From positions 558,001-622,000 of the forward strand of contig JACKHM010000001.1 in the NCBI GenBank assembly GCA_020638995.1: a DNA stretch of 64,000 bases, given 5' to 3'. This stretch comes from Planctomycetaceae bacterium (GTDB taxonomy: Bacteria; Planctomycetota; Planctomycetia; Pirellulales; Pirellulaceae). Position numbers and translations under genes: made by a program. Positions within the stretch are counted from its first letter, which is position 1; each line of letters starts with the position of its first letter. A model generated the notes under the pieces. The model made no database searches and was not told where the DNA came from. It saw nothing but the letters and a program-made list of their open reading frames with translations. Positions 54,690 through 62,226 of the stretch are shown here, in pieces.

Positions 54690-57614
54690 ATGCGTCCTAT
54701 CAATCGGTCTCGTGCATTCAAGCGGCATTCTCGTTACGAAACATTTGAAGAGCGTCTCGCGCTAACGGCTCAGCCGATTGGCGAGTTGTCCGCCGCCACT
54801 GAGCAGCAACTCCAGCAGCACTATAGTGAATTGGCACCCGTCGAAGTCGTTAGCCCGATCGGCGACTTTCAACTCGAAACAATCACTAACGAGCAAAATT
54901 CGAGTCTCGCGAACAACGGATCTTCCGGCGATGTCCATGACTTGACCGGTGTGAACTACGTCTTTAACAACTACGGGTTAACGGGCGCTGGGCAAACCGT
55001 CGCGGTGATTGATAGCGGCATCGCTTGGGATCACGTTGCGTTGGGCGGAGGTCTTGGGCGCGAATATCGAGTCGTCGGCGGATACGATTTTGCGGAAGGT
55101 GACGACGATCCTTACGATGATGGACCGGCTGGTTTTCACGGCACACATGTCGCAGGGATTATCGGAAGCTCGGATGCGGAGCATCGTGGTGTTGCTTCGG
55201 GCGTCGATTTGGTGGGTCTGCGAGTCTTCGACGACAACGGCGCGGGATACTTCAGTTGGGTGGAGGACGCGTTGCAGTGGGTGCATGACAATCGCAACGC
55301 GTTCGAGAATCCGATAACGACCGTCAATCTGTCGCTCGGTACAACTTGGAATGCTGATAATACGCCCGCTTGGTCGACACTCGAAGACGAATTCGCTCAA
55401 CTCGAAGCGGATGGGATCTTCATCGCAGTTTCCGCAGGCAATTCGTTCCGCGAGTACAACTCAGCCGGACTGAGTTATCCGGCCGCTAGTCCCTACGTTG
55501 TGCCGGTGGCCAGCATCGACAGCGACGGTTCAATCAGCGACTTCAGCCAGCGAAGCGACCGAGTGTTAGCCGCTCCGGGAAGCTACATCACCAGTACGAT
55601 TCCGGATCACGTGTTTGGAGCCGACGGTGACCCAAACGACTTTGCGACGTCAAGCGGCACTAGCATGGCGGCACCCTATGTTGCGGGAGCCAGTGTCCTG
55701 GTACGAGAGGCGATGGAGTTCGTCGGGATTGAGAACATCACGCAGGACACGATATACGATCATCTACGCAGTACGGCCGACCTTATTTATGACGCTGTGA
55801 CAAACGCGAGCTATCGCAGGATCAACCTCGAAGCGGCAATTAATGCTTTGATGCCAGGCGACGACTTTGGGTCGACGAGCGAAGCGGCACACTCGCTTGG
55901 GATGTTGGCTAGCGGGTCTTCGTTTGCAGGTGTCATAGGGAGCGTGACAGATGCCGATTACTTCAGGTTCACGGCGGGACAAACAGGGCAAGCAACGTTC
56001 TCTTTTGACACCACGTATGAGTTGACGCTCGATGCCAAGATCATCGGCGGTTCTGGCTCGTTCACCGACGACGATCTGACAATCGACGTCATCGCTGGCC
56101 AATCATACACGATCGCGCTGAGCACGACGGATGGAATCGGACGCTATACGGCGAACGTCACGCTTGCGACCGCAAACGGTAGTGGATCCCAATCCAGCGA
56201 AAACGCCTCGGGTGCCGAAGGTGAAGTCGCGGTCGATCCCATCGCTAAAGCGGCGTACGACCTCGATCAAAGCAAGGAGTTGAAGTTCTCGGGTAAAGAC
56301 TACTTGAATTGGGGTGGAACAAACGAGAAGTGGCTTCAAGGAAGTGATGGATGGTACTTCATTCGTCCCAGCGGCGAAGTTTACAAATGGTCCGGCGCTG
56401 GAAAGGCCAACGGTACCTTAGTCGCAACATTGGACGGAAGCTATTACGCTGACTTGAGCAAACTTTACGACGCAGAACCGCCAGCTACGTCCGGTGGCGG
56501 TGACTCCAAGACAGGAACGGAGACCGAGACCGGTGAGGCGACAAATGACAGCGGTGAGTCGACGAATGCTGCCAAGGGCGAAACAGGTGATTCCACTTCG
56601 GGAACGGAGTCTGCGCTTGTCGCCCGTGCTCGCGAACTCGATGCGAAATACGGCTTCAGCACCGACGGAAAGTACTACGACAACTGGGCCGGACAAGGCG
56701 AAAAATGGTTTCGTAGTCAGGAGCTTGGATGGGTGTTCATCACCCCAGACGGATCGGTCTACGATTGGAACGGCAATCAAGCTACGGCGCTTGCTAGCCC
56801 GAAGGTCGCGCAGCTCGACGTGGTTTTCCACAAAGATCCGAGATTGCTGACAGACCCACCCGCTGACACCGGGTCAAGTGAAGGTAATCAGAACGATGCC
56901 AACGGCGGTTCGTCCGGTAGCGGTGGCGACGGCTCAAACGACTCGGGACAGGGAAAAAGCAATTCGGGCAGCGAAACATCAAATGGCAACGCGCTCGCCA
57001 AACGAGCCTACGAAATCGACCAACGACTCGGTTTAAGTTCAACAGGCGACTACTATCACAACTGGGCGCGACTCGGCGAGAAATGGATGACGTCCACAAA
57101 CGGCCAATGGTATTTCATCACCGCCGATGGCAGTCTCTATCGTTGGAACGGCAGCCAGGCGAACGCTTCTAGCAGTGAGCTCATCGCGAATCTGGACGCG
57201 AGTTTCCACACCGACCCTAGTAAGTTGCACAGCGCACCAAGTCCGAACGGGAGTATTGCTGTCAACTCATTGAGCGTCTCTATCCAGGGAGTCGAAAACG
57301 CGGTCACGGTGGTCGACACTCGAAATTCGGTGGCCCTTTTTGCTCAATACGAATCTGGATCACATCGCACAATTGCTCGCGACCGAGCGTTGGAACTAAG
57401 CTCCGACTGGAAAACTTCAGTCGCGGGCGAAGCTGCTACCGCAGGCACAGTTGGCTACTTCGCCGAGTATGAGAGGGACAACACGGCTCGCTATCATGAC
57501 GGATTTCGTGTCGCATCCTCCCGATCAATCGACGACGAGACGGTCGTTGATAGCGTATATCACGCGTTGGAAACGGATTCGACCACGAACCAACACACTG
57601 AGGTTGACGGCTAA
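54690..57614 (+). CDS. Secreted subtilisin-like (S8) protease with three C-terminal repeats
   Basis: 974 residues. N-terminal RYETFEERLALTA is the planctomycete extracellular motif. Catalytic triad: AVIDSGIAWDH (Asp about 107), HGTHVAGIIG (His about 150), SGTSMAAPYVAGA (Ser about 323). A pre-peptidase C-terminal-like domain follows (DADYFRFTAGQTGQATFSFD). Then three units of about 75 residues: YLNWGGTNEKWLQGSDGWYF, YYDNWAGQGEKWFRSQELGW and YYHNWARLGEKWMTSTNGQW, joined by Gly/Ser/Thr/Asn linkers. Secreted or surface protease. Confidence 0.92.
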   Translation: MRPINRSRAFKRHSRYETFEERLALTAQPIGELSAATEQQLQQHYSELAPVEVVSPIGDFQLETITNEQNSSLANNGSSGDVHDLTGVNYVFNNYGLTGAGQTVAVIDSGIAWDHVALGGGLGREYRVVGGYDFAEGDDDPYDDGPAGFHGTHVAGIIGSSDAEHRGVASGVDLVGLRVFDDNGAGYFSWVEDALQWVHDNRNAFENPITTVNLSLGTTWNADNTPAWSTLEDEFAQLEADGIFIAVSAGNSFREYNSAGLSYPAASPYVVPVASIDSDGSISDFSQRSDRVLAAPGSYITSTIPDHVFGADGDPNDFATSSGTSMAAPYVAGASVLVREAMEFVGIENITQDTIYDHLRSTADLIYDAVTNASYRRINLEAAINALMPGDDFGSTSEAAHSLGMLASGSSFAGVIGSVTDADYFRFTAGQTGQATFSFDTTYELTLDAKIIGGSGSFTDDDLTIDVIAGQSYTIALSTTDGIGRYTANVTLATANGSGSQSSENASGAEGEVAVDPIAKAAYDLDQSKELKFSGKDYLNWGGTNEKWLQGSDGWYFIRPSGEVYKWSGAGKANGTLVATLDGSYYADLSKLYDAEPPATSGGGDSKTGTETETGEATNDSGESTNAAKGETGDSTSGTESALVARARELDAKYGFSTDGKYYDNWAGQGEKWFRSQELGWVFITPDGSVYDWNGNQATALASPKVAQLDVVFHKDPRLLTDPPADTGSSEGNQNDANGGSSGSGGDGSNDSGQGKSNSGSETSNGNALAKRAYEIDQRLGLSSTGDYYHNWARLGEKWMTSTNGQWYFITADGSLYRWNGSQANASSSELIANLDASFHTDPSKLHSAPSPNGSIAVNSLSVSIQGVENAVTVVDTRNSVALFAQYESGSHRTIARDRALELSSDWKTSVAGEAATAGTVGYFAEYERDNTARYHDGFRVASSRSIDDETVVDSVYHALETDSTTNQHTEVDG

Positions 57615-57690
57615 CCGACCAGTGATCGAGACGCTTTCTGCGCAGAGACGCCGACAATGGTCTTACGCATATACGGAGAGTTGGCTGCAA

Positions 57691-60012
57691 TTAAGGCGAG
57701 TGAGATAACCCATCGTCGAGCGTTTCGCTGCTGTCCGTCCTTTGTCCGCTGGGGATAAAGCCTTCGGGCGAGTGGCCGCGGTTGGTGACGACGAAGTCGC
57801 GAATGATGGTGGCGTTGAAGGTGTTGAGTGTTAGTTGACGAGTCAACGAAGTCACCACGATTGGCGACGTGTTCTTGGACCGCGGCGTTAGGATCACGCC
57901 GGTGTCGGTCCCACCGTCGCGGACAAGCTGTTCGAGGGCCAAGTGGTCCTCGTTACTGATCAAGCTTGGGTTATAGCTAATCCAGACGTGGCCATGTTCG
58001 AGATTATGAACGAGATCCTCGTCTGGCTGCTCCGTGTCATAGAAACCGGTTGGTCGCGGCGTGATCGAGTTTCCTTGCGAGTCTCGGGAAACCGCATGGT
58101 GCGGACCATAGGACGGCGGGTTGCCGAACCCCGTGTAGTCCACGGCCGTCGCCGTGTGGTCCAGTGTGAACGGCGCAGCGCCCGGCTGCGTGTCCATTCT
58201 TGTGCCAAGAAGTTCGGGATCTTCTATTGAACCAGGAGTTACTGGAGCGAACGGCTGGTTCGTGACTTGATTGACGTTTAGCGTGACGGTCGCCACGTTC
58301 GATGTAGCGGTCCCATCACTTGCTTGATACGTGAACGAGTCGGCTCCAGAGAAATCCGTGTTTGGCGTGTAAGTAAACGACCCGTCGCTGTTGAGCGTGA
58401 CGGAACCATTCGTGGCTTGGGCAACGATACTTGCCGTTAGCGTGTCGTTATCGGCGTCGGTGTCGTTGGCAAGGACGCCCGACGTTGATGCAACCGTCAA
58501 AACGTCACTCTGGTTCACCGAGTAACCATCGTCTACTGCCACGGGAGCCGCGTTCACCGTTTCCGTATGGGGCAATCCGTCGTCGAGCGTTTCGCTGGTG
58601 TCCGTCCTCTGTCCGCTTGGGATAAAGCCTTCGGGCGAGTGGCCGCGGTTGGTGTTGACGAAATTCCGAACGGTTGTGGCATCGAAGGTGTCAAGCGTCA
58701 GTTGACGCGTCAGGGAAGTCAACACAATGGGCGATGTGTTTCTGGATCGCGGCGTTAGGATCACGCCGGTGTCGGTCCCACCGTCGCGGACAAGCTGTTC
58801 GAGGGCCAAGTGGTCCTCGTTACTGATCAAGCTTGGGTTATAGCTAATCCAGACGTGGCCATGTTCGAGATTATGAACGAGATCCTCGTCTGGCTGCTCC
58901 GTGTCATAGAAACCGGTTGGTCGCGGCGTGATCGAGTTTCCTTGCGAGTCTCGGAAAACCGCGTGGTGCGGACCATAGGACGGCGGGTTGCCGAACCCCG
59001 TGTAGTCCACGGCCGTCGCCGTGTGGTCCAGTGTGAACGGCGCAGCGCCCGGCTGCGTGTCCATTCTTATGCCGAGAAGACCTGGGTCCTCAATCGATCC
59101 TGGAATGACTGGCGCAAAGGGCTGGTTGCTCGTAACGCCATCAGAGACGACGTTGACGTTGACCGTTGCCACGTTGGAAGTCGCCAAGCCATCACTCGCC
59201 CGGTAAGTAAACGAATCGCTGCCGAAGAAATCGGCGTTTGGCGTATAGACAAACGAGCCATCGTTGTTGAACGTCACCGAGCCATTACTCGGCTGACTGA
59301 TGAGACTCGCCGTCAACGCGTCGCCTTCCGGGTCAGTATCGTTCGCAAGCACACCAGATACCGCGGCGGTTGTCAGCACTTCATTCTCATTGACACTAAA
59401 GTTATCGTTCGTCGCTGCGGGACTCCCGTTCGTGCCAGTGGGAACGTCAGTTCGGCCTGCTCGAATTGAGGCCGCCAGTAGTGAGTCACCGCCTTGCTCT
59501 TCGCTAAGTGCAATGGTTTCGCGGAGCATTTCTTGGGCGGGTGGTGACGATGCAAAGAACCAAGCAATGCTAATGAACTCCGATCGCAACCCTCGCTCGC
59601 CAAAGTTATTTTCAACCATCTCTTCCTCGTCACCGAGGACGATGTTCGCGAGCGAGTTGTTCGTCGAAACTGCTCCCGGTGCGGTGGTTGATTCTTGGCC
59701 GTCAATCGTCGCTGCGCTCTGTCGCTTGGCGATCTGGTAAGTGCCCGGCTCTAATTCATCGAAGGAATACGCACCGTTGTCATCGGTGATCGTGGATTGA
59801 TCGATGGCTGAATCTGTCGCGCCGCTTCCCGACAGACGAACGACGATTCCCGGAACGCCACCTTCGCTCGCGTCTCGCGTACCATCCCCGTCTGCATCAA
59901 AGAAGACAAAGCCCGCAATGCTTCCACCGTGAAGCATTGCCCTCGATTCCAGAGACTCCATTCGCAGACTTCTGAATGTCCGGCGAGTCTGATTCTTTCG
60001 GCGACGACGCAT
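57691..60012 (-). CDS. Large extracellular protein: SdrD-like B domain, two cadherin-like repeats, two DUF3105 units
   Basis: 773 residues from ATG 60012 (AAAGGAAG upstream; 60084 is an alternative). RRTFRSLRMESLESRAMLHG is the planctomycete export motif. Then an SdrD/Cna B-like domain (SIAGFVFFDADGDGTRDASE), a spacer, and two modules each with a tandem-95/cadherin-like unit (GVLANDTDPEGDALTASLIS; GSFVYTPNADFFGSDSFTYR) and a DUF3105 unit (DLVHNLEHGHVWISYNPSL). Offset between modules is 867 nt (289 residues). Probably a secreted adhesive or matrix protein. Confidence 0.88.
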   Translation of the reverse strand: MRRRRKNQTRRTFRSLRMESLESRAMLHGGSIAGFVFFDADGDGTRDASEGGVPGIVVRLSGSGATDSAIDQSTITDDNGAYSFDELEPGTYQIAKRQSAATIDGQESTTAPGAVSTNNSLANIVLGDEEEMVENNFGERGLRSEFISIAWFFASSPPAQEMLRETIALSEEQGGDSLLAASIRAGRTDVPTGTNGSPAATNDNFSVNENEVLTTAAVSGVLANDTDPEGDALTASLISQPSNGSVTFNNDGSFVYTPNADFFGSDSFTYRASDGLATSNVATVNVNVVSDGVTSNQPFAPVIPGSIEDPGLLGIRMDTQPGAAPFTLDHTATAVDYTGFGNPPSYGPHHAVFRDSQGNSITPRPTGFYDTEQPDEDLVHNLEHGHVWISYNPSLISNEDHLALEQLVRDGGTDTGVILTPRSRNTSPIVLTSLTRQLTLDTFDATTVRNFVNTNRGHSPEGFIPSGQRTDTSETLDDGLPHTETVNAAPVAVDDGYSVNQSDVLTVASTSGVLANDTDADNDTLTASIVAQATNGSVTLNSDGSFTYTPNTDFSGADSFTYQASDGTATSNVATVTLNVNQVTNQPFAPVTPGSIEDPELLGTRMDTQPGAAPFTLDHTATAVDYTGFGNPPSYGPHHAVSRDSQGNSITPRPTGFYDTEQPDEDLVHNLEHGHVWISYNPSLISNEDHLALEQLVRDGGTDTGVILTPRSKNTSPIVVTSLTRQLTLNTFNATIIRDFVVTNRGHSPEGFIPSGQRTDSSETLDDGLSHSP
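57720..59080. repeat. Near-identical intragenic direct repeat, 867-nt offset
   Basis: The DUF3105 units at about 57720-58210 and 58587-59080 differ by only a handful of bases over the core (57881-58200 versus 58748-59067), much less than their flanks. This indicates recent duplication or gene conversion. Confidence 0.85.
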
Positions 60013-60201
60013 GAGATAGCTTCCTTTGGGGCAACCGGTTTCACCTTCACGACGCGTTGCATACGCAAGCGAACTAACTTTCATGCTGGTACGGAATCTA
60101 CATCATGTCAATAAATCAGCGAGATTCTTCTGGCCCGTAAGCGTCGACTGACAGACATAATCGCCCCAACCCTTCGATGTGTAAGCAACTTGCCGGCTGC
60201 T

Positions 60202-60220
60202 CTGCGGCAAAATGCCGCAG
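60202..60220. repeat. Perfect 8-bp hairpin
   Basis: CTGCGGCA-AAA-TGCCGCAG in the divergent intergenic region. No T-run follows, so it is not a standard terminator; a REP-like or operator role is possible. Confidence 0.6.
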
Positions 60221-60309
60221 GCATAATGAAAACCTATGGGTCATTCATTGCGCAGACACTCGACCGAGCCGAGGCTCCGTCGTCGCAATCTCCTTCCGCA
60301 GCAACGGTC

Positions 60310-60341
60310 TTGACTCCGTAGTATGGTACGGGGTGTAGAAT
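60310..60341 (+). promoter_or_regulatory. MerR-type operator/promoter
   Basis: TTGACT (60310-60315) and TAGAAT (60336-60341) are separated by 20 nt, the long spacer of MerR-controlled promoters. Within it CCGTA-GTATGG-TACGG forms the dyad at the same place as in classical mer operators (TTGACTCCGTAC...GTACGG). It lies 21 nt upstream of the merR start, so MerR regulates its own operon in the same direction. Confidence 0.85.
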
Positions 60342-60362
60342 CGTGTCGTTGGAGGAATTGCA

Positions 60363-60767
60363 ATGGCTTCATTGACGGTTGGACAACTTGCCAAGAGCGC
60401 AGGCGTTGGCGTGGAAACCGTACGGTTCTACGAACGAAAGGGACTGCTGGCAGAGCCAGATCGTAAGCCGTCTGGTTATCGACATTACGACGATGAGGTG
60501 GTGAAGCGACTGCGTTTCATCAAGCGAGCCAAGCAACTCGGTTTCACGCTCAACGAGATCAAGGAATTGCTCTCGCTGCGGCTCGATCCAACGACGACCT
60601 GTGCCGACGTGAAGAAGCGATCCGAAGAGAAGATCGATGATATCGAGGCAAAGATTCGGACATTACAAAGAATGAAGAAGGCACTCGTGAAAGTGACGAA
60701 GGCGTGTAGCGGTCGCGGTGGAACGAGCGAGTGCCCGATCCTGGAAGCACTTGATAAGGATGGATAG
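60363..60767 (+). CDS. merR: Mercury-responsive MerR regulator
   Basis: 134 residues; GGAGGA precedes the ATG. N-terminal HTH (LTVGQLAKSAGVGVETVRFY, RKPSGYRHYDDEVVKRLRFI), dimerisation helix, then Cys80, Cys115 and Cys124. The spacing of 35 and 9 is exactly that of the Hg(II)-binding Cys82/117/126 of Tn501 MerR, with ACSGRGGTSECPILEAL matching the metal loop. Represses and, with Hg(II), activates the promoter at 60310. Confidence 0.9.
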   Translation: MASLTVGQLAKSAGVGVETVRFYERKGLLAEPDRKPSGYRHYDDEVVKRLRFIKRAKQLGFTLNEIKELLSLRLDPTTTCADVKKRSEEKIDDIEAKIRTLQRMKKALVKVTKACSGRGGTSECPILEALDKDG

Positions 60768-60768
60768 A

Positions 60769-61209
60769 TTGCGGAATGAACCAACAGACAAATCGAGCGG
60801 CTGGAAGCGGAACTTGACCGTTCTGCCGGCGATTGGTGCAGCACTATTGCCGAGAGTCACGTGACCGTGCATGGTGCCGGCGTATGCTGGACTCCTCGGT
60901 TCGGTGGGGTTGGCGTTTTTGTTGCAGACCGTTTACTTGTTACCTATCACCGTGATCGCGTTAGTCGTGGTGGTCGGGGCACTCGGTTTTCGAGCCCCCA
61001 GACGCGGAGGATACGGGCCGTTTGTGGTAGGTGTTGTCGCAGCGTGCTTGTTGCTTGTCGGAAAGTTCGTGTTGGAGTTTGATCTGGGAACGTATGGTGG
61101 CATCGGACTGTTGATCGTTGCATCGGTCTGGAATTCGTGGCCAACCAAGTTGCCGAGCAGTGAGCCGGTCCAACTTGCAATCCCGGAAGACGATTCCGCT
61201 AACCAGTAA
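60769..61209 (+). CDS. Mercury-transport-like membrane protein with in-frame TGA (candidate selenoprotein)
   Basis: 146 codons if read through, TTG start at 60769 with AAGGA upstream, immediately after merR. Frame: NLTVLPAIGAALLPRVT, TGA (codon 32, 60862-60864), PCMVPAYAGLLGSVGLAFLL and two more helices (VYLLPITVIALVVVVGALGF, FVVGVVAACLLLVGKFVLEF), ending in VASVWNSWPTK. A Cys before PC would give the CPC(M/H)xP motif seen in mercury-transport proteins of the MerT/MerE kind, so TGA replaces the first Cys. Either Sec is inserted or a nonsense mutation truncated it; restart at ATG 60871 would omit helix 1. Confidence 0.65.
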
Positions 61210-61241
61210 TGTTCGATTTGATCTAAAAGGAGAAATGAACG

Positions 61242-61508
61242 ATGACTACCAAAAGAACTATCGAAGTTTTCAGTGCAGGTTGCCCTGCGTGTGACGACAC
61301 AATCACCATGGTCAAGGACATCGCTTGTCCGTCGTGCGATGTGTCGGTCCTCGACATGAACGATCCCAGCGTCGCCAGTCGGGCGAAGAGTCTGGGTGTT
61401 CGCTCTGTGCCTGCCGTTGTTATCGACGGCAAACTTGCCGACTGTTGCGCGGGACGCGGGCCGGACGAAGCGACGTTGCGGGCAGCGGGATTAGGTCAAC
61501 TTTGCTGA
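61242..61508 (+). CDS. Thioredoxin-like small metal/thiol protein of the mer operon
   Basis: 88 residues; AAAGGAG upstream. TIEVFSAGCPACDDTITMVK starts a thioredoxin/glutaredoxin-like fold with CPAC; a second pair CPSC follows, then GVRSVPAVVIDGKLADCC with the cis-Pro loop and a C-terminal Cys. No signal peptide, so cytoplasmic: it could take Hg(II) from the membrane protein, replacing the MerP/MerA N-terminal domain relay. No MerA reductase gene is in the window. Confidence 0.75.
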   Translation: MTTKRTIEVFSAGCPACDDTITMVKDIACPSCDVSVLDMNDPSVASRAKSLGVRSVPAVVIDGKLADCCAGRGPDEATLRAAGLGQLC

Positions 61509-61656
61509 ACGCTAAAAGCAAGCGGTCTGTTGCTGGCGGTAAGTCCGAACTTCTGGCCTTTTGACGGTAGCAGTGCCGGTCGGACTAATCTTGAGATAAT
61601 CTCGATTATTCGGATAATTCGCCACACGTGGCGAACCGAAAGCTATAATTGACACG

Positions 61657-62067
61657 ATGTACCGAAATTGCCGCACAGCACGAACCTTGGTCACCGCCAG
61701 CTTGATGGTCAGCCTGGGCCTTTCCGGGCTGTTTCCTCAAGTGATGGTGTCGGTCGAGGGCAGCACGGTCATTTCTGCTCCTGAGCAATCGACAAAGTGT
61801 TGCTGCGGTACGGAGACAGGCTTTTGCTGAGGGATGGCTTGCTGTGCGGTGCGTGCATCGTCGCCAACCAAGTCGCCGACTCCGGCTCCGACAAATGACG
61901 ACGATCGCAACGGGCGAACGTGTCCACTGGCGCTTGCCTTCGCAGAGGCCGTGTTGGGTTCCGGCGACAGTGGGCTCGGAGCCTTCTTCGGTCGGCCATC
62001 TTCTGACGCCGACCGCTCGCTGGCTGAATCTTCTTTACAGGCTAAGCACGTCCGCATCGACGCCTGA
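61657..62067 (+). CDS. Small secreted Cys-rich protein with in-frame TGA (candidate selenoprotein)
   Basis: 136 codons with read-through. ATG 61657 opens a signal peptide (TLVTASLMVSLGLSGLFPQV) followed by STKCCCGTETGFC, TGA (codon 58, 61828-61830) and in the same frame GMACCAVRASS and 70 further codons to 62067. The TGA stands where a second Cys would make a CC pair. An ATG two codons later could serve for restart, but that would produce an unexported fragment. It precedes the adaptor gene at 62227, like the Cys-rich genes at the other efflux operons. Confidence 0.55.
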
Positions 62068-62226
62068 TGGCGACCTTGGGTGCTACCACTACGCACCCAC
62101 ATCTCTACCGGTCGTAGCTTCTTAGCCTGAATCCTCTGTTTCATTTTCCGCTTGACCTTACGGTCTGCGATGCCTTTGCGTCGTAGTGCCTCGCGATGTG
62201 CGTTCGGTCAAGAGAGAGATTCCATC

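Larger units (their letters stand above)
60013..60362. other. Divergent intergenic region with hairpin and mer-type promoter
   Basis: 350 bases between the extracellular protein gene and merR. Contains the perfect hairpin at 60202-60220 and the MerR operator/promoter at 60310-60341. Otherwise nothing recognised. Confidence 0.5.
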
